Shown piece by piece: positions 42,127 through 51,910 of a DNA stretch of 64,000 nt. A model generated the notes under the pieces. It ran no database searches. It was not told where the DNA came from and was given only the letters and a program-made list of their open reading frames with translations. The first letter of the stretch is position 1, and every line of letters begins with the position of its first letter. The translations under genes and the position numbers were made by a program. The stretch is from NCBI RefSeq assembly GCF_002088275.1, contig NZ_AQQS01000010.1:90254-154253 (forward strand), in the 5' to 3' direction. Source of the stretch: Aurantimonas sp. 22II-16-19i (lineage in GTDB: Bacteria; Pseudomonadota; Alphaproteobacteria; Rhizobiales; Rhizobiaceae).

Positions 42127-42173
42127 TTGTTACGGCATGTATCGACAGCCGGCGGGGCAACACGCGGTAACAA
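42127..42173. promoter_or_regulatory. Inverted TTGTTAC/GTAACAA pair, candidate regulator binding site
   Basis: TTGTTAC at 42127-42133 and GTAACAA at 42167-42173 face each other 40 bases apart in the space between the divergent Spy-like gene and the response regulator gene. The GTAA core resembles sites of CpxR-type regulators. Pattern-based. Confidence 0.35.
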
Positions 42174-42233
42174 TTTGCGTCTCGCGCCCATGCGCCGGAC
42201 GGCGCAATGACAGCCTCGCACGAGGCAGGATCC

Positions 42234-43010
42234 ATGACCTTCGCAATGGGACACCCGACGATGACCCAACCCAACATTCTCGTCGTCGACGACGATCCGG
42301 AGATCTGCCGTCTCCTCGGCAAATATCTCGAGGGGCAAGGCTTTCGTTGCCAGCTCGCCGCCAATCGCCGGCAATGCCAGCAGCGGCTGGCCGATTCCCG
42401 CGTCGACCTCGTCGTGCTCGACGTCATGCTCCCGGACGCCTCCGGGCTGGATATCTGCCGGCAGATCAAGGACGAGAAGCCCGAGGTGGCGGTGATCCTC
42501 CTGACCGCGCTCAAGGAGGACGTCGACCGGATCATCGGCCTCGAACTCGGCGCCGACGACTATCTCGGCAAGCCCTTCAACCCGCGCGAGCTGGCCGCCC
42601 GGATCCGCGCGGTGCTGCGTCGCGGCGGTGGCGCCGCGGCCGCGGCGACCAGGGAGGGCGAGACGGCGCCGATCTACCGCTTCGAGGGCTTCGTCGCCGT
42701 TCCCGAGCGGCGCAGCCTCACCGGGCCCGACGGCGCGGACGTGCCCCTCACCGGCGCCGAATTCGATCTCCTGATGATCTTCCTCGACCGGCCGGGACGG
42801 GTTCTCTCCCGCGAGATCCTCATGGACCTCCTGCATGGCCGCTCGGTCGATCCCTTCGACCGCTCGATCGACGTGACGATGAGCCGCCTCAGGCGCAAGC
42901 TCAACGACAATGGCGTCTTCCGGCTGTTCAAGACAGTGCGCAATGGGGGCTACCAGTTCGCCGCGCGAGTGGACCGGGACGAGGACGGCGGCGACGAGGC
43001 GCGGCCGTGA
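42234..43010 (+). CDS. Response regulator, OmpR/PhoB family
   Basis: A 258-residue DNA-binding regulator: receiver domain with the acidic pair VVDDDPE, phosphoacceptor in VVLDVMLPDASG, LLTALKE and KPFNPREL, followed by a winged-helix domain (LTGAEFDLLMIFLDRPG, LMDLLHGRSVDPFDRSIDV, RRKLND, KTVRNGGYQF). The start is ambiguous: ATG 42234 has GAGG 8 bases before it, while 42207 and 42261 are also in frame. The stop overlaps the kinase start by four bases (GTGA). Probably controls the divergent Spy-like gene. Confidence 0.93.
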   Translation: MTFAMGHPTMTQPNILVVDDDPEICRLLGKYLEGQGFRCQLAANRRQCQQRLADSRVDLVVLDVMLPDASGLDICRQIKDEKPEVAVILLTALKEDVDRIIGLELGADDYLGKPFNPRELAARIRAVLRRGGGAAAAATREGETAPIYRFEGFVAVPERRSLTGPDGADVPLTGAEFDLLMIFLDRPGRVLSREILMDLLHGRSVDPFDRSIDVTMSRLRRKLNDNGVFRLFKTVRNGGYQFAARVDRDEDGGDEARP

Positions 43011-44263
43011 AGTCGCTCCGCTTCCGGCTCGCCGTCCTTCTCGTCGGCTCGATCCTCGGCGTCGTCGTCCTCGCCGCCCTCGTCTCGCTGCTGACGCTCG
43101 ACCGTCCGGACCGCGACAGCTTCCGGACGACCTTCGCCGAGGAGGTGCGGATCGTCACGGCGGTCCTGCGGGAGGATCCGTCGGCCGCCGAGCGGCTCGG
43201 CATCACCATCGGCAGGATGCCGACCCGGGAGCCGGACGTCTTCGTCCACGACAGCCGCGGCATCAACGAGGCCCTGGCGCAGCGCGGCGTCCGGACAAAG
43301 GTGCGGATCGTCGGGGATCCGACCTCGCGCACCCGCCAGATCGCCTTCGAGATCACGCCGGGTCGCTGGGCCTACCTGCCCTATCCGGGCTTTCCCCCAC
43401 GAAATCTGCGCGGCTTCCTCACCTATCTCACGGTGCTGGCGATCGGCGTCGCCGCCGTGTCGATCTTCGCCGCGACGAAGATGACCCGGCCGCTCGTCAT
43501 CCTCGACCGGGCCGTCTCCACGGTCGGTCCGGACGGACTTCCCGCCCATGTCCCCGAGGACGGGCCGGCCGAGGTGCGCGCCACGGCTTCGGCGCTGAAC
43601 CGGCTGACGGCGCGGGTGCGGGCGGCGGTCGAGAGCCGCATGCGCCTCGTCGCCGCCGCCGGCCACGACCTCAGGACGCCGATGACGCGCATGCGGCTGC
43701 GGGCCGAATTCCTGCCCGACGACGAACGGGAGACCTGGCTGAAGGATCTCGAGGAGCTCGACCGCATCGCCGACAGCGCCATCCGGCTGGTGCGCGAGGA
43801 GGTCGAGCCCCAGGCCGCCGAGCCGGTGGCGCTGCCGGGGCTTTTGGCCGACATCGCGCGGGAGCTGACGGAAATCGGCCGCGACATCGAGCCGCTTTCG
43901 CGCAAGATGCCGGCGCTGACGGTGATGGCCCGGCCCCTCGCCCTCAAGCGCGCCTTGCGCAATCTCATCGACAATGCCGCCGTGCATGGCGGCAAGGCTC
44001 ACGTGACGCTGCGACAGTCGGACCGCGAGGCCGAGATCCGCATCGAGGACGACGGCCCCGGCATTCCCGAGGACATGCTGGAGCGGGCTTTCGAACCGTT
44101 CTTCCGGGTCGATCCCGGCCGCCGCAAGCTGAAGCCCGGCGCCGGGCTCGGCATGGCGATCGCGAAAGAGATCGTCGACCAGGCAGGCGGCATGATCCGG
44201 ATCGCCAACCGGCCCGAAGGTGGCCTCAGGCAGGTGATCGTGCTGCCGCTGGCGCCGGCGTGA
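43007..44263 (+). CDS. Sensor histidine kinase, EnvZ-like
   Basis: A 418-residue inner-membrane kinase. Helix one at about residues 5-30 (LAVLLVGSILGVVVLAALVS), a periplasmic domain to about 135, helix two (FLTYLTVLAIGVAAVSIFAA), a HAMP domain, the phosphoacceptor histidine in AAAGHDLRTPMTRMRLRAE, and a HATPase domain with NLIDNAAVHG, EDDGPGIPED and AGLGMAIAKEI. It starts at GTG 43007 inside the regulator's stop codon, so the pair is translationally coupled. The signal sensed is unknown; by analogy with CpxA it may be envelope or metal stress. Confidence 0.93.
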   Translation: MKSLRFRLAVLLVGSILGVVVLAALVSLLTLDRPDRDSFRTTFAEEVRIVTAVLREDPSAAERLGITIGRMPTREPDVFVHDSRGINEALAQRGVRTKVRIVGDPTSRTRQIAFEITPGRWAYLPYPGFPPRNLRGFLTYLTVLAIGVAAVSIFAATKMTRPLVILDRAVSTVGPDGLPAHVPEDGPAEVRATASALNRLTARVRAAVESRMRLVAAAGHDLRTPMTRMRLRAEFLPDDERETWLKDLEELDRIADSAIRLVREEVEPQAAEPVALPGLLADIARELTEIGRDIEPLSRKMPALTVMARPLALKRALRNLIDNAAVHGGKAHVTLRQSDREAEIRIEDDGPGIPEDMLERAFEPFFRVDPGRRKLKPGAGLGMAIAKEIVDQAGGMIRIANRPEGGLRQVIVLPLAPA

Positions 44264-44308
44264 AACCCGCTAGGCGCCGGTCGAAGACCGGGCCGAGGTC
44301 ATGAGCAG

Positions 44309-45082
44309 CTACGGCCTGCCGGTTTCCCGGCGAAAGCGCTTCTCGAGCTCGGGATTGGCCGGCGGCGGCGTCAGGTCGACGCCTTCCGAGAGCCTGTCGG
44401 CGATGTGGGTCAGGGCGTCGATCCGCGCGTATTTCTTCTGGTTCGCCGGAACGACATGCCAGGGGGCGTCGGCGGTGTCGGCGCGCGCCAGCATGTCGTT
44501 CACCGCCTCGACATAGTCGCCCCATTTCTCGCGGTTGCGGAAGTCCTCATAGGTGAGCTTCCAGCGCTTCAGGGGATCGGCCAGCCGCTTCTCGAAGCGC
44601 TTCAGCTGCTCATGCGGGTCGATGTAGAGGAACACCTTGGCGATCTTCGTCCCGCCGTCGGCCAGCATCGCCTCGAAGGCATTGATCTCGCCGTAGGCCC
44701 GCTGCCAGGCCTTCTCGCTGGTGATCGCCTCGACCCGCTCGACGAGCACGCGGCCATACCAGGAGCGGTCGAAGACGGCGATCTCCCTGGCGCGCGGGAG
44801 CCGCTCGAAGAACCGGGCGAGATAGTGGCGCGTGCGTTCCTCCTCGCTCGGCGCGCCGATCGGCCAGACCTTCAGCCCGCGCGGGTCCATCACCGACGAC
44901 ATGCGCCGGATGGTACCGCCCTTGCCGGCCGCGTCCCATCCCTCGAATGCCACCACGGCCTTTTCGCCATGGTAGAGATAGGCCTGATGGATCGCCTGGA
45001 ACCGCGTCATCAGCGCGGCCATCGCCTCTTCGTAGGCGTGGTCGTCGATCTTCGCGTCCATGTCGAGCTGTTCGAGCTTCAT
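44309..45082 (-). CDS. ppk2: Polyphosphate kinase 2
   Basis: A 257-residue class I PPK2 that transfers phosphate between polyphosphate and nucleoside diphosphates. Walker A-like FEGWDAAGKGGTIRR, the Walker B/lid region DRSWYGRVLVERVE and LTYEDFRNREKWGDY are the family hallmarks. The fold is that of thymidylate kinases. ATG at 45082 is the first sensible start; no clear Shine-Dalgarno is seen, and an in-frame extension of 20 residues is unlikely. Monocistronic. Confidence 0.93.
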   Translation of the reverse strand: MKLEQLDMDAKIDDHAYEEAMAALMTRFQAIHQAYLYHGEKAVVAFEGWDAAGKGGTIRRMSSVMDPRGLKVWPIGAPSEEERTRHYLARFFERLPRAREIAVFDRSWYGRVLVERVEAITSEKAWQRAYGEINAFEAMLADGGTKIAKVFLYIDPHEQLKRFEKRLADPLKRWKLTYEDFRNREKWGDYVEAVNDMLARADTADAPWHVVPANQKKYARIDALTHIADRLSEGVDLTPPPANPELEKRFRRETGRP

Positions 45083-45371
45083 CGCGCTGCCGGCCTTTCC
45101 GTTCGATCGTCCGAGGCCCGCCCGCCGCGAGCAGCCCCCCATATTCGCCCTTCGGCCCGTGATCCAAAGCCGGAGGTCTCACTCCGGAGTATCGGACCTG
45201 CGGCCCGCTCCTGTGACGCACGGGCCCGATGCGCGATCCGGTCTCTTCGGCCGATACCGTATCATATGGTCTTGGCGGCGGCGTGCTCCACATGCGAGAC
45301 AGAGCTGTGCCCCACTATCTGCGCGAACGGCCTGTCCAGGGCCATTGCCGCCGCGAGAGCCCGCCGATCCC

Positions 45372-46517
45372 ATGCGATCCACTGCCAAGCTTCTTCTTGG
45401 GGGAAGCCTCACCCTTGCCATCGTCATGGGTGTCGGCCGCTTCCTCTACACGCCGCTGCTGCCGCTGATGCAGCGCCAGTACGGCTTCGGCCCGGATGTG
45501 GCCGGGCTGATCGCCAGCGCCAACTTCGCCGGCTATTTCGCCGGCTCGATGCTCGCGGCGCTGGTCTCGAGGGGCAACGCGCGCCGGCTGGCCTTCCAGG
45601 GCGGCCTGATTGCGAGCGTCCTCACCACGATCCTGATGGGCCTCACGGGCGACGTCACGCTCTGGCTGATCCTGCGCACCCTGTCCGGCCTCGCCAGCGC
45701 CTTCGCGATGATCTCGGCGGCCGGGATCGTCGCCGAAAAGCTGGCGGAAGTCGGCGAAGAGGCTCGCCTCGCCTGGGTCTTCGGCGGCGTCGGAGCCGGC
45801 ATCGCCGCGTCCGGCCTCGTCGTCCATCTCCTCGTCGCGACGCTGGAATCTTCGACGCTCTGGGTGTTGGTCGGCGCCATCACGGCGCTCATCGCACCGG
45901 TCGCGCTGATGCTGGTGCGCGAGCGCGACCTGCCGGCCTCCCGGCGGGTCGCCGACCCGCGCCGGCGGGTGCCCCGCCCCCTGCCCTTCTGGCCGCTCTT
46001 CGTCGGCTACACGCTCCAGGGCCTCGGCTACTCGGTCTTTGCGACCTTCATCGTCGCACTGATCAAAACCCGGCCGGGGATCGAGGACCTCGGCGACTGG
46101 GTGTGGATCGTCACCGGCCTCGCGATCCTGCCGAGCTGCCTGTTCTGGTCGAGGATCGCCGAGCGGATCGGCTTCTCGCTGGCGCTGGTCGCGGCCTACG
46201 GGGCGCAGATCGTCGGTGTCCTCTTGCCGGTGGTGAGCGGCGCCCCGGCGGCGGCGCTCCTCGGCGCGGTGCTGTTCGGCGGCACCTTTATCGCCATCAC
46301 GCTGCTGACCATGCCGCTGGGGCGAAGCGGCCTCGGCGGTCGCGGCTTTGCGGTCCTGACCGCCGGCTTCGGCCTCGGCCAGATGGTCGGCCCCTATGTC
46401 GCCGGCAAGCTGGTGGCCGGAGCTGCCGACTACACGCTGCCCCTCGCGGCTTCCGCCGGCGTCCTTGGCGCCGGACTGCTGGCGGTCCTCTGGGCGATCC
46501 GCGGCCGGGCGTCCTGA
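45372..46517 (+). CDS. MFS transporter, YbfB/YjiJ family
   Basis: A 381-residue permease with about 12 transmembrane helices. The opening segment LAIVMGVGRFLYTPLLPLMQ is highly characteristic of the YbfB/YjiJ (MFS_4) family, and NFAGYFAGSMLAAL and GFGLGQMVGPYVAGKL are further family blocks. No substrate is known for this family; drug or metabolite efflux is inferred by fold. It stands alone between ppk2 (divergent) and otsA (convergent). Confidence 0.9.
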   Translation: MRSTAKLLLGGSLTLAIVMGVGRFLYTPLLPLMQRQYGFGPDVAGLIASANFAGYFAGSMLAALVSRGNARRLAFQGGLIASVLTTILMGLTGDVTLWLILRTLSGLASAFAMISAAGIVAEKLAEVGEEARLAWVFGGVGAGIAASGLVVHLLVATLESSTLWVLVGAITALIAPVALMLVRERDLPASRRVADPRRRVPRPLPFWPLFVGYTLQGLGYSVFATFIVALIKTRPGIEDLGDWVWIVTGLAILPSCLFWSRIAERIGFSLALVAAYGAQIVGVLLPVVSGAPAAALLGAVLFGGTFIAITLLTMPLGRSGLGGRGFAVLTAGFGLGQMVGPYVAGKLVAGAADYTLPLAASAGVLGAGLLAVLWAIRGRAS

Positions 46518-46548
46518 TCGGAGCCCGGCGCGACCGTTGCCCCGACCC

Positions 46549-47985
46549 TCAGGACGGGTGCGCCTCGACCATCGCTTCGGCGGCCGGGCCATCGTCGTCG
46601 CCCCCCGCCTTCTCCAGCCGGTCGATGAAGCCGTCGCACCAATGGGCCGAGGTGCCGCGGAAAACCGACTCGCGCATCTTCTCCCATCGCTGCCGGCGTT
46701 CATCGAGAGGCATCGTCAGCGCCCGTTGCAGGGCCCTCGCCATGTCGTCGGTCGAATAGGGATTGACCACCAGCGCGTCCTTCAGCTCCGAGCGGGCACC
46801 GGCAAAACGCGACAGGACGAGAACGCCCGGATCGTCGGGATCCTGCGCGGCGACATATTCCTTGGCGACGAGGTTCATCCCGTCGCGCAGCGGCGTGACG
46901 AGGCAGACCCGCGCCGCCCGGTAGATGCCGGCCAGCGCCCGCCGGGTGAAGCCGCGGGTCATGATCTGCAGCGGCGTCCAGTCGAGGGTGGCGAAGCGGC
47001 CGTTGACATGGCCGGCGAGTTCCTCGAGTTCGCGCCGAAGTTCGACATAGGCGTCGAGCTCCGAGCGCGACAGCGGCGCCACCTGCAGGAACTGCACCGT
47101 GCCGCGGTTCTCCGGATATTCCTCGAGCAGCCGCTCGAAGCCGCGGAACCGCTCGACCAGGCCCTTCGAATAGTCCATCCGGTCGACGCCGATGATCTGC
47201 AGCCGGTCGCCGGCGATCTCGCGGACCATCTCCTCGTGCTCGCCGGCCTCGGGCGAGACGGCGAAGCGCGCATAGCCCGGCGCGTCGATGCCGATCGGGA
47301 AGGTGTCGGCGACGACGATCCGGTCGCCCACCTGGACGCGGTGGCCCGGCAGCTTCTCGCCGCCGAGCTCGCGGACGCAGAAGTTGGCGAAGTTGCGCCG
47401 GTCGGTGTCGGTCTGGAAGCCGATCACATCATAGGCGAGCATCGCCCGCACGATGTCGTGGCTCGACGGCAGGGCGGTGAAGATCTCCGGCGGACAAAAC
47501 GGGATGTGCAGGAAGAAGCCGATCTTGCCCTTGAAGCCGCACTGGCGCAGCTCCGAGCCCATGTAGAAGAAGTGGTAGTCGTGGATCCAGACGAGGTCGT
47601 CCTCCTCCAGCATCGGCGCCAGACGCGCCGCGAAGCGCTGGTTGACCGAGCGATAGACCCGATCCGACTGCCGATCGAACTCGGCAAGGTCCAGACGGTA
47701 GTGCAGCAGCGGCCACAGCGACCGGTTGGCGTAGCCGTAGTAGAAGCCCTCGAGTTCCTCGTCGTTCATGTCGATGGTGGTCAGCGCGACGGCGCCCTCG
47801 ACCTCGGTCACCACTTCGCTGAACGTGCCCTCGGGCGAGGTGTTGCCGCTCCAGCCGAACCACAGGCCGCCGCGCCGCCGCAGCGCGTCGGACAAGCCGA
47901 CGGCCAGCCCTCCCGCCTTGCCCTCGTCGTTCAGCGGCCCCACTCGGTTCGATACTGCGACCAGTCGGCGATGCCCCTCAGCCAT
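46549..47985 (-). CDS. otsA: Trehalose-6-phosphate synthase
   Basis: GT20 glycosyltransferase that joins UDP-glucose and glucose-6-phosphate to trehalose-6-phosphate, for osmoprotection. The 478-residue protein has AVSNRVGPL and GGLAVGL at the N-terminus, the glucose-6-phosphate-contacting WFGWSGN and [36 protein letters not shown], and the nucleotide-sugar loop [18 protein letters not shown]. It lies 53 bases downstream of otsB in the same direction, forming an otsB-otsA unit. Confidence 0.97.
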   Translation of the reverse strand: MAEGHRRLVAVSNRVGPLNDEGKAGGLAVGLSDALRRRGGLWFGWSGNTSPEGTFSEVVTEVEGAVALTTIDMNDEELEGFYYGYANRSLWPLLHYRLDLAEFDRQSDRVYRSVNQRFAARLAPMLEEDDLVWIHDYHFFYMGSELRQCGFKGKIGFFLHIPFCPPEIFTALPSSHDIVRAMLAYDVIGFQTDTDRRNFANFCVRELGGEKLPGHRVQVGDRIVVADTFPIGIDAPGYARFAVSPEAGEHEEMVREIAGDRLQIIGVDRMDYSKGLVERFRGFERLLEEYPENRGTVQFLQVAPLSRSELDAYVELRRELEELAGHVNGRFATLDWTPLQIMTRGFTRRALAGIYRAARVCLVTPLRDGMNLVAKEYVAAQDPDDPGVLVLSRFAGARSELKDALVVNPYSTDDMARALQRALTMPLDERRQRWEKMRESVFRGTSAHWCDGFIDRLEKAGGDDDGPAAEAMVEAHPS

Positions 47986-48038
47986 CGTCTCCCTTCCTCT
48001 TCATGCTGCCGGCCGGAGCCCGCCCGGCCGATCGTTGA

Positions 48039-48767
48039 TCAGATTCCGCAAATGTCCAGCCAGTGATGGACGTCCGCCACGTCCGCAAGGCGGTATTCGG
48101 CGACGCTGTCCTTCGTCCCGACTTTGATGGCGATGCCACCCATCGTCCCAACCGTCTTCAGGGCGAACTCGTCGGTGGTGTCGTCGCCGAGATAGACCGG
48201 GATGCGTCCCTCGAAGGGCGACGCGGTCATGATGTCGGCAAGCGCCCTGCCCTTGTCCATTCCGGCGGGGTGAACCTCGACGATGTTGTCGCCCTCCATG
48301 ACGAGGAGGTCGTCGCGGTCGCGGGTGGCCTTGTGCATCACCGTCTTCGCCAGTTCGGCGAGGTCCGGCGCCGTGCGATAATGCAGGACGAGCGCCGTGC
48401 CCTTGTCCTCGAGCGACAGGCGCCGGTTCTCCTCCAATGTCGGAGCGAGGGCGTCGCGCACGGGATCGAGCGCTTCCGGCGCCATCAGGAATCGGGTCTC
48501 GCCGCCCGGCCGCACCCGGCGCTCCAGCCCGTGCACGCCAGCCGCCGCGAAAGCCAGCGGCGACAGGAATCGGTCGAGCGCCTCGATCCGCCGGCCACTG
48601 ACGATGGCCAGCGCCCCGCCCAGCCGCTCGGTCATCTCCTGCAGCCGCTCGATGCGATCAGGAGCCAGCGCGACGCTCTCGGGGTCATCGACGAGATCGA
48701 CGAGCGTGCCGTCGAAATCGAGAAACAGCGCATGGGTCTTGGCGTCGATCGCAGGGGGTCGCTTCAT
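48039..48767 (-). CDS. otsB: Trehalose-6-phosphate phosphatase
   Basis: HAD-superfamily phosphatase of 242 residues that removes phosphate from trehalose-6-phosphate. HAD motif I is LFLDFDGTLVD (first Asp is the nucleophile), motif II is in AIVSGR, and motif IV is GDDTTDEFA; EVHPAGMDKGRAL is the cap-core junction. Directly upstream of otsA. Confidence 0.96.
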   Translation of the reverse strand: MKRPPAIDAKTHALFLDFDGTLVDLVDDPESVALAPDRIERLQEMTERLGGALAIVSGRRIEALDRFLSPLAFAAAGVHGLERRVRPGGETRFLMAPEALDPVRDALAPTLEENRRLSLEDKGTALVLHYRTAPDLAELAKTVMHKATRDRDDLLVMEGDNIVEVHPAGMDKGRALADIMTASPFEGRIPVYLGDDTTDEFALKTVGTMGGIAIKVGTKDSVAEYRLADVADVHHWLDICGI

Positions 48768-48939
48768 CGCTCCACAGGCTCGTCAAGTCAGAGGGATCGT
48801 TTCGTTGTTCCCAAAGATAGGGCGGCGGCGGAAAGATTGTATCGCAAAACGTGCTCGCTGCCTTCGAAACGCGCAGCGCGGGCACGGCCGAAGGATGCGG
48901 AGGCTGGTCTCGCCAGCTCGATCCGGCATCGACCGGGGA

Positions 48940-51162
48940 TCAGCGCTCCACCCGAAACGACTGCAGGCTCACAGAGACGGGGATCGAAGCCTGCTTCAGC
49001 TTGCGGGCGAGGTCCTCGAATACGCTGCCTGCCTGCGCCGGCAATCCGGGCAGCATCTCCCCCAGCGGCGTCCCGGCGGTCATCACCATCATCAGCTGGC
49101 GCTCGGGCGCATCCCGCTTCAGCCGGAAGAACAGGCCGAGGCTGGCCGCATCACCGCGCCGCTTGGCGACGGGCGTCGCATCCTGAACGAAGCCCAGGCC
49201 GTCGACGAAGAGGACGAGGAAGGCATGATCGCCGAGATTGCCGATCCGCGCCTTCAGCGGCGCGCCGCGCCCGACGACGTCGTCTTCGAGCGCGATCGCC
49301 GCCCGATCGACGCGACTCCTGCGCCGCTCGGCGGCGAAGTCGACGGCGGCGCACTGGCCTTCGGTCACCGGCCGCAGCCCGATGTCAGGCTCGATGCCGA
49401 AGCGCGCCTGGAACCGGTCGAGCAGGCGCTGGGCGGGACCTGCACCCTTGCCATAGGCATCGATCCGGACCTTCGTGTCGGAGACGCTGGCCGGAACGGC
49501 GTGGAAGCAGGTTCCGCCCTCGAACCGCTGGATGAAGTCGACGAAGCGCGCGGTATCGTCCATAGCCTCCACCGGTTCCTGCGGCGGCTCGAAGGATCCG
49601 TCGGGGAGCAACGGATCGGCGGGTTGCGGTTGCGGCAGCGCGATCGGCGGCTGGCTGTAGGGTGGAGAATCGGCGGGCCGGTCCGGAGCCGGATCCTGCG
49701 CATCCCTCCGACCAGTCGGGGGATCGGGTCGCGGATCGTGATCCGCCGGTGCGGGCAGCCGATACCGGGGCGGATCGGCGGCAAGCGGCGGCAAGCGCGG
49801 CGGCTCGCCCAGCATCGCCTGCCGGTCCTCGCCGACCGTCGGGCCCGCCGGCGCCCCGCGGGGCAGTGCCGGCACGAGGCGCCCTGGCGGCTGGTCATCC
49901 TGCGACGCCGTCTCCTCACCAGTTGCTGGCGGGCCCGCATCGACGGACGGATCATCTCGCGGCTCGCCGAGGCCGATACGGGCGGCGATCTGCAGGGCCG
50001 TTTCGCTGACGCCGCCGGCAAAGTCCGGCCTCGCCCAGACGATGCCGCCGACTGAGACGCCAGCGGCGGCGACGATCGCGACCGCCACGACCGGCCAGCG
50101 CCGCGGCTTCCGCCGCTCCGTCCAACGTATCCTTCCGTCCCTTGCCGGACCGGCTCCTCCTGCAGCCGCCGCCGTGGCGCCATCCGCACCTTGCGAGCCG
50201 GGCGGCACGCCTCCCGCGGATCGCCGCGGATGCCATCCCTGGCCCGTCGGCGCGCCGCCGGGAAGCTCCGCTCCGATGTCGAGCAGCGCTCCGCAGATCT
50301 CGGCCATGTCGGACGGCCGGTGGGCCGGGTCGGGCTGCAGCATCGCCGCGAGGAGCCCGCCGAGCCGCTCCGGCACATCGGCGAGATCCGGCACGCGGGC
50401 GCGCTTTTCCAAGCGCTCGAAGTCGCTGCCGGCCATATCGACGGGGCGGCCCCGCAGCGCCGCGACGGCGACGAGGGCGAGGCTGTAGATGTCCGACTTG
50501 CCGGTGACCTCGCCGCCGAAGCGGCCGAGCTGCTCGGGCGAGACGAAATTGTACTTGCCGGCGAAGCTGCCGCCGAGGATGGTCTTGTCCCCCGGCCGGG
50601 CGGATTTGGCGATGCCGAAGTCGATCAGCTTGGCCCGCTCCACGTCGTCGTCGGGCAGGAGGACGTTGTCGGGCGCGATGTCGCGATGGACGATGCCGGC
50701 GCGGTGGGCGACGTCGAGGCCGGAGGCGAGACGCAACATCAGGCGACAGACGGCGCCGGGCGACAGCGGACGCTCGGCGGCGACCTCCTTCAAAGAGCGG
50801 CCGGTGACGAACTCCATGGCGAAGTAGGCGCGGTTCAGCCGCTTGTCGATGGACATCACCTGCGAGCGGACGATGGCATCGTGGCTCAGCCGCGACAGGG
50901 TCGACGCCTCGCGCAGGAACAGCCGCATGAAGGTCGGATCGCCGGCGAATTCCGGCAGGATCACCTTGATCGCCACCGTTTCGCCGGTGGCGAGGTTGTG
51001 GCCGCGATAGACCTCGCCCATGCCGCCCGCGGCGAGCAGTTCCTCGACCACATAGGTGTCGTTGAGTTCAGTGCCGGGTTCCAGGCGCGCAGCGGGCCGG
51101 TGGACCTCCGTCACGCCGGCAAGGCCGCCTGCGACGACCGTATCGGACGGGCGGTCAGACAT
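48940..51162 (-). CDS. ppkA: T6SS-associated serine/threonine protein kinase
   Basis: A 740-residue transmembrane kinase that in studied T6SS phosphorylates Fha and so promotes assembly. The N-terminal kinase domain (about residues 36-300) has the glycine loop AAGGMGEVYRG, lysine in VAIKVILPE, catalytic HRDIAPDN, DFGIAKS and SPEQL. A proline-rich linker and one transmembrane helix near residues 355-378 (VVAVAIVAAAGVSVGG) follow, then a periplasmic region ending in a domain with a repeated-looking hydrophobic pattern. It is the last gene of the operon; its start overlaps the phosphatase stop by 8 bases. Confidence 0.88.
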   Translation of the reverse strand: MSDRPSDTVVAGGLAGVTEVHRPAARLEPGTELNDTYVVEELLAAGGMGEVYRGHNLATGETVAIKVILPEFAGDPTFMRLFLREASTLSRLSHDAIVRSQVMSIDKRLNRAYFAMEFVTGRSLKEVAAERPLSPGAVCRLMLRLASGLDVAHRAGIVHRDIAPDNVLLPDDDVERAKLIDFGIAKSARPGDKTILGGSFAGKYNFVSPEQLGRFGGEVTGKSDIYSLALVAVAALRGRPVDMAGSDFERLEKRARVPDLADVPERLGGLLAAMLQPDPAHRPSDMAEICGALLDIGAELPGGAPTGQGWHPRRSAGGVPPGSQGADGATAAAAGGAGPARDGRIRWTERRKPRRWPVVAVAIVAAAGVSVGGIVWARPDFAGGVSETALQIAARIGLGEPRDDPSVDAGPPATGEETASQDDQPPGRLVPALPRGAPAGPTVGEDRQAMLGEPPRLPPLAADPPRYRLPAPADHDPRPDPPTGRRDAQDPAPDRPADSPPYSQPPIALPQPQPADPLLPDGSFEPPQEPVEAMDDTARFVDFIQRFEGGTCFHAVPASVSDTKVRIDAYGKGAGPAQRLLDRFQARFGIEPDIGLRPVTEGQCAAVDFAAERRRSRVDRAAIALEDDVVGRGAPLKARIGNLGDHAFLVLFVDGLGFVQDATPVAKRRGDAASLGLFFRLKRDAPERQLMMVMTAGTPLGEMLPGLPAQAGSVFEDLARKLKQASIPVSVSLQSFRVER

Positions 51163-51910
51163 TCCCGGCTCCCGGCGAAGCGGTGGATTCGAGGCAGCGC
51201 AGGACGAGCGCGGTGACGTTGTCCGAGCCGCCGCGCTGCAGCGCCGCCGCGATCAGCCCCTCGGCGGCGCCCTTCGCGTCGGCGCGGGCGAGCCAGGTGG
51301 CGATCTCGTCGTCGCCGACATGGCCGGTGAGCCCGTCGCTGCACAGGAGGAAGACGTCGCCCGCCCGCACCGCATCGGACATGCGGGAGAGTTCGAGCTC
51401 GGAAAAGACGCCGACCGCCCTGGTGATGACGTTGCGCTCCGGCCAGTTCGCGGCTTCCCCTGCCGTGATGAGGCCGGCGTCGAGCAGCTCCTGGACCTTC
51501 GAATGGTCGCGGCTGACCTGCCAGAGAATGCCGCGCGAGAAGCGGTAGAGGCGGCTGTCGCCGGCCCAGAGGCAGGCGAAGCGATCGCCGAAGAGGAGGA
51601 GGACCACCACGGTCGAGCCGATCGTCGCGCCGGCGGCCTCGCCGAGCGCGACGATCTCCGCATTGGCGGCGTTCAGCCTGGCCTCGACGCGGGCCCTAAG
51701 ATCCGGCGCCGTCGTCGCGACGCCCACGCTGGCGAGCCGCTCGACGATCGCCGCGCTGGCGCGCTCGCCGCCATGATGGCCGCCCATGCCGTCGGCGACG
51801 GCGAAGACGCCGGTGCGGGCGTCGGCGAAGAAGCGGTCCTCGTTGAGATCGCGCACCCGGCCGACATCGCTCGCGCCGAAGACGTCGAGGCGGAAGAGCC
51901 GCGGCGTCAT
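51155..51910 (-). CDS. pppA: T6SS-associated PP2C phosphatase
   Basis: A 251-residue PPM-family phosphatase, antagonist of PpkA. Metal-binding and catalytic motifs are visible: GRVRDLNEDRFF, VADGMGGHHGGERA, LWAGDSRLYRF, LLCSDGLTGHVGDDE and GGSDNVTALVL. No membrane segment. Its ATG overlaps the tagF stop (ATGA), and its own stop overlaps ppkA, so all three are translationally coupled. Confidence 0.93.
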   Translation of the reverse strand: MTPRLFRLDVFGASDVGRVRDLNEDRFFADARTGVFAVADGMGGHHGGERASAAIVERLASVGVATTAPDLRARVEARLNAANAEIVALGEAAGATIGSTVVVLLLFGDRFACLWAGDSRLYRFSRGILWQVSRDHSKVQELLDAGLITAGEAANWPERNVITRAVGVFSELELSRMSDAVRAGDVFLLCSDGLTGHVGDDEIATWLARADAKGAAEGLIAAALQRGGSDNVTALVLRCLESTASPGAGNV

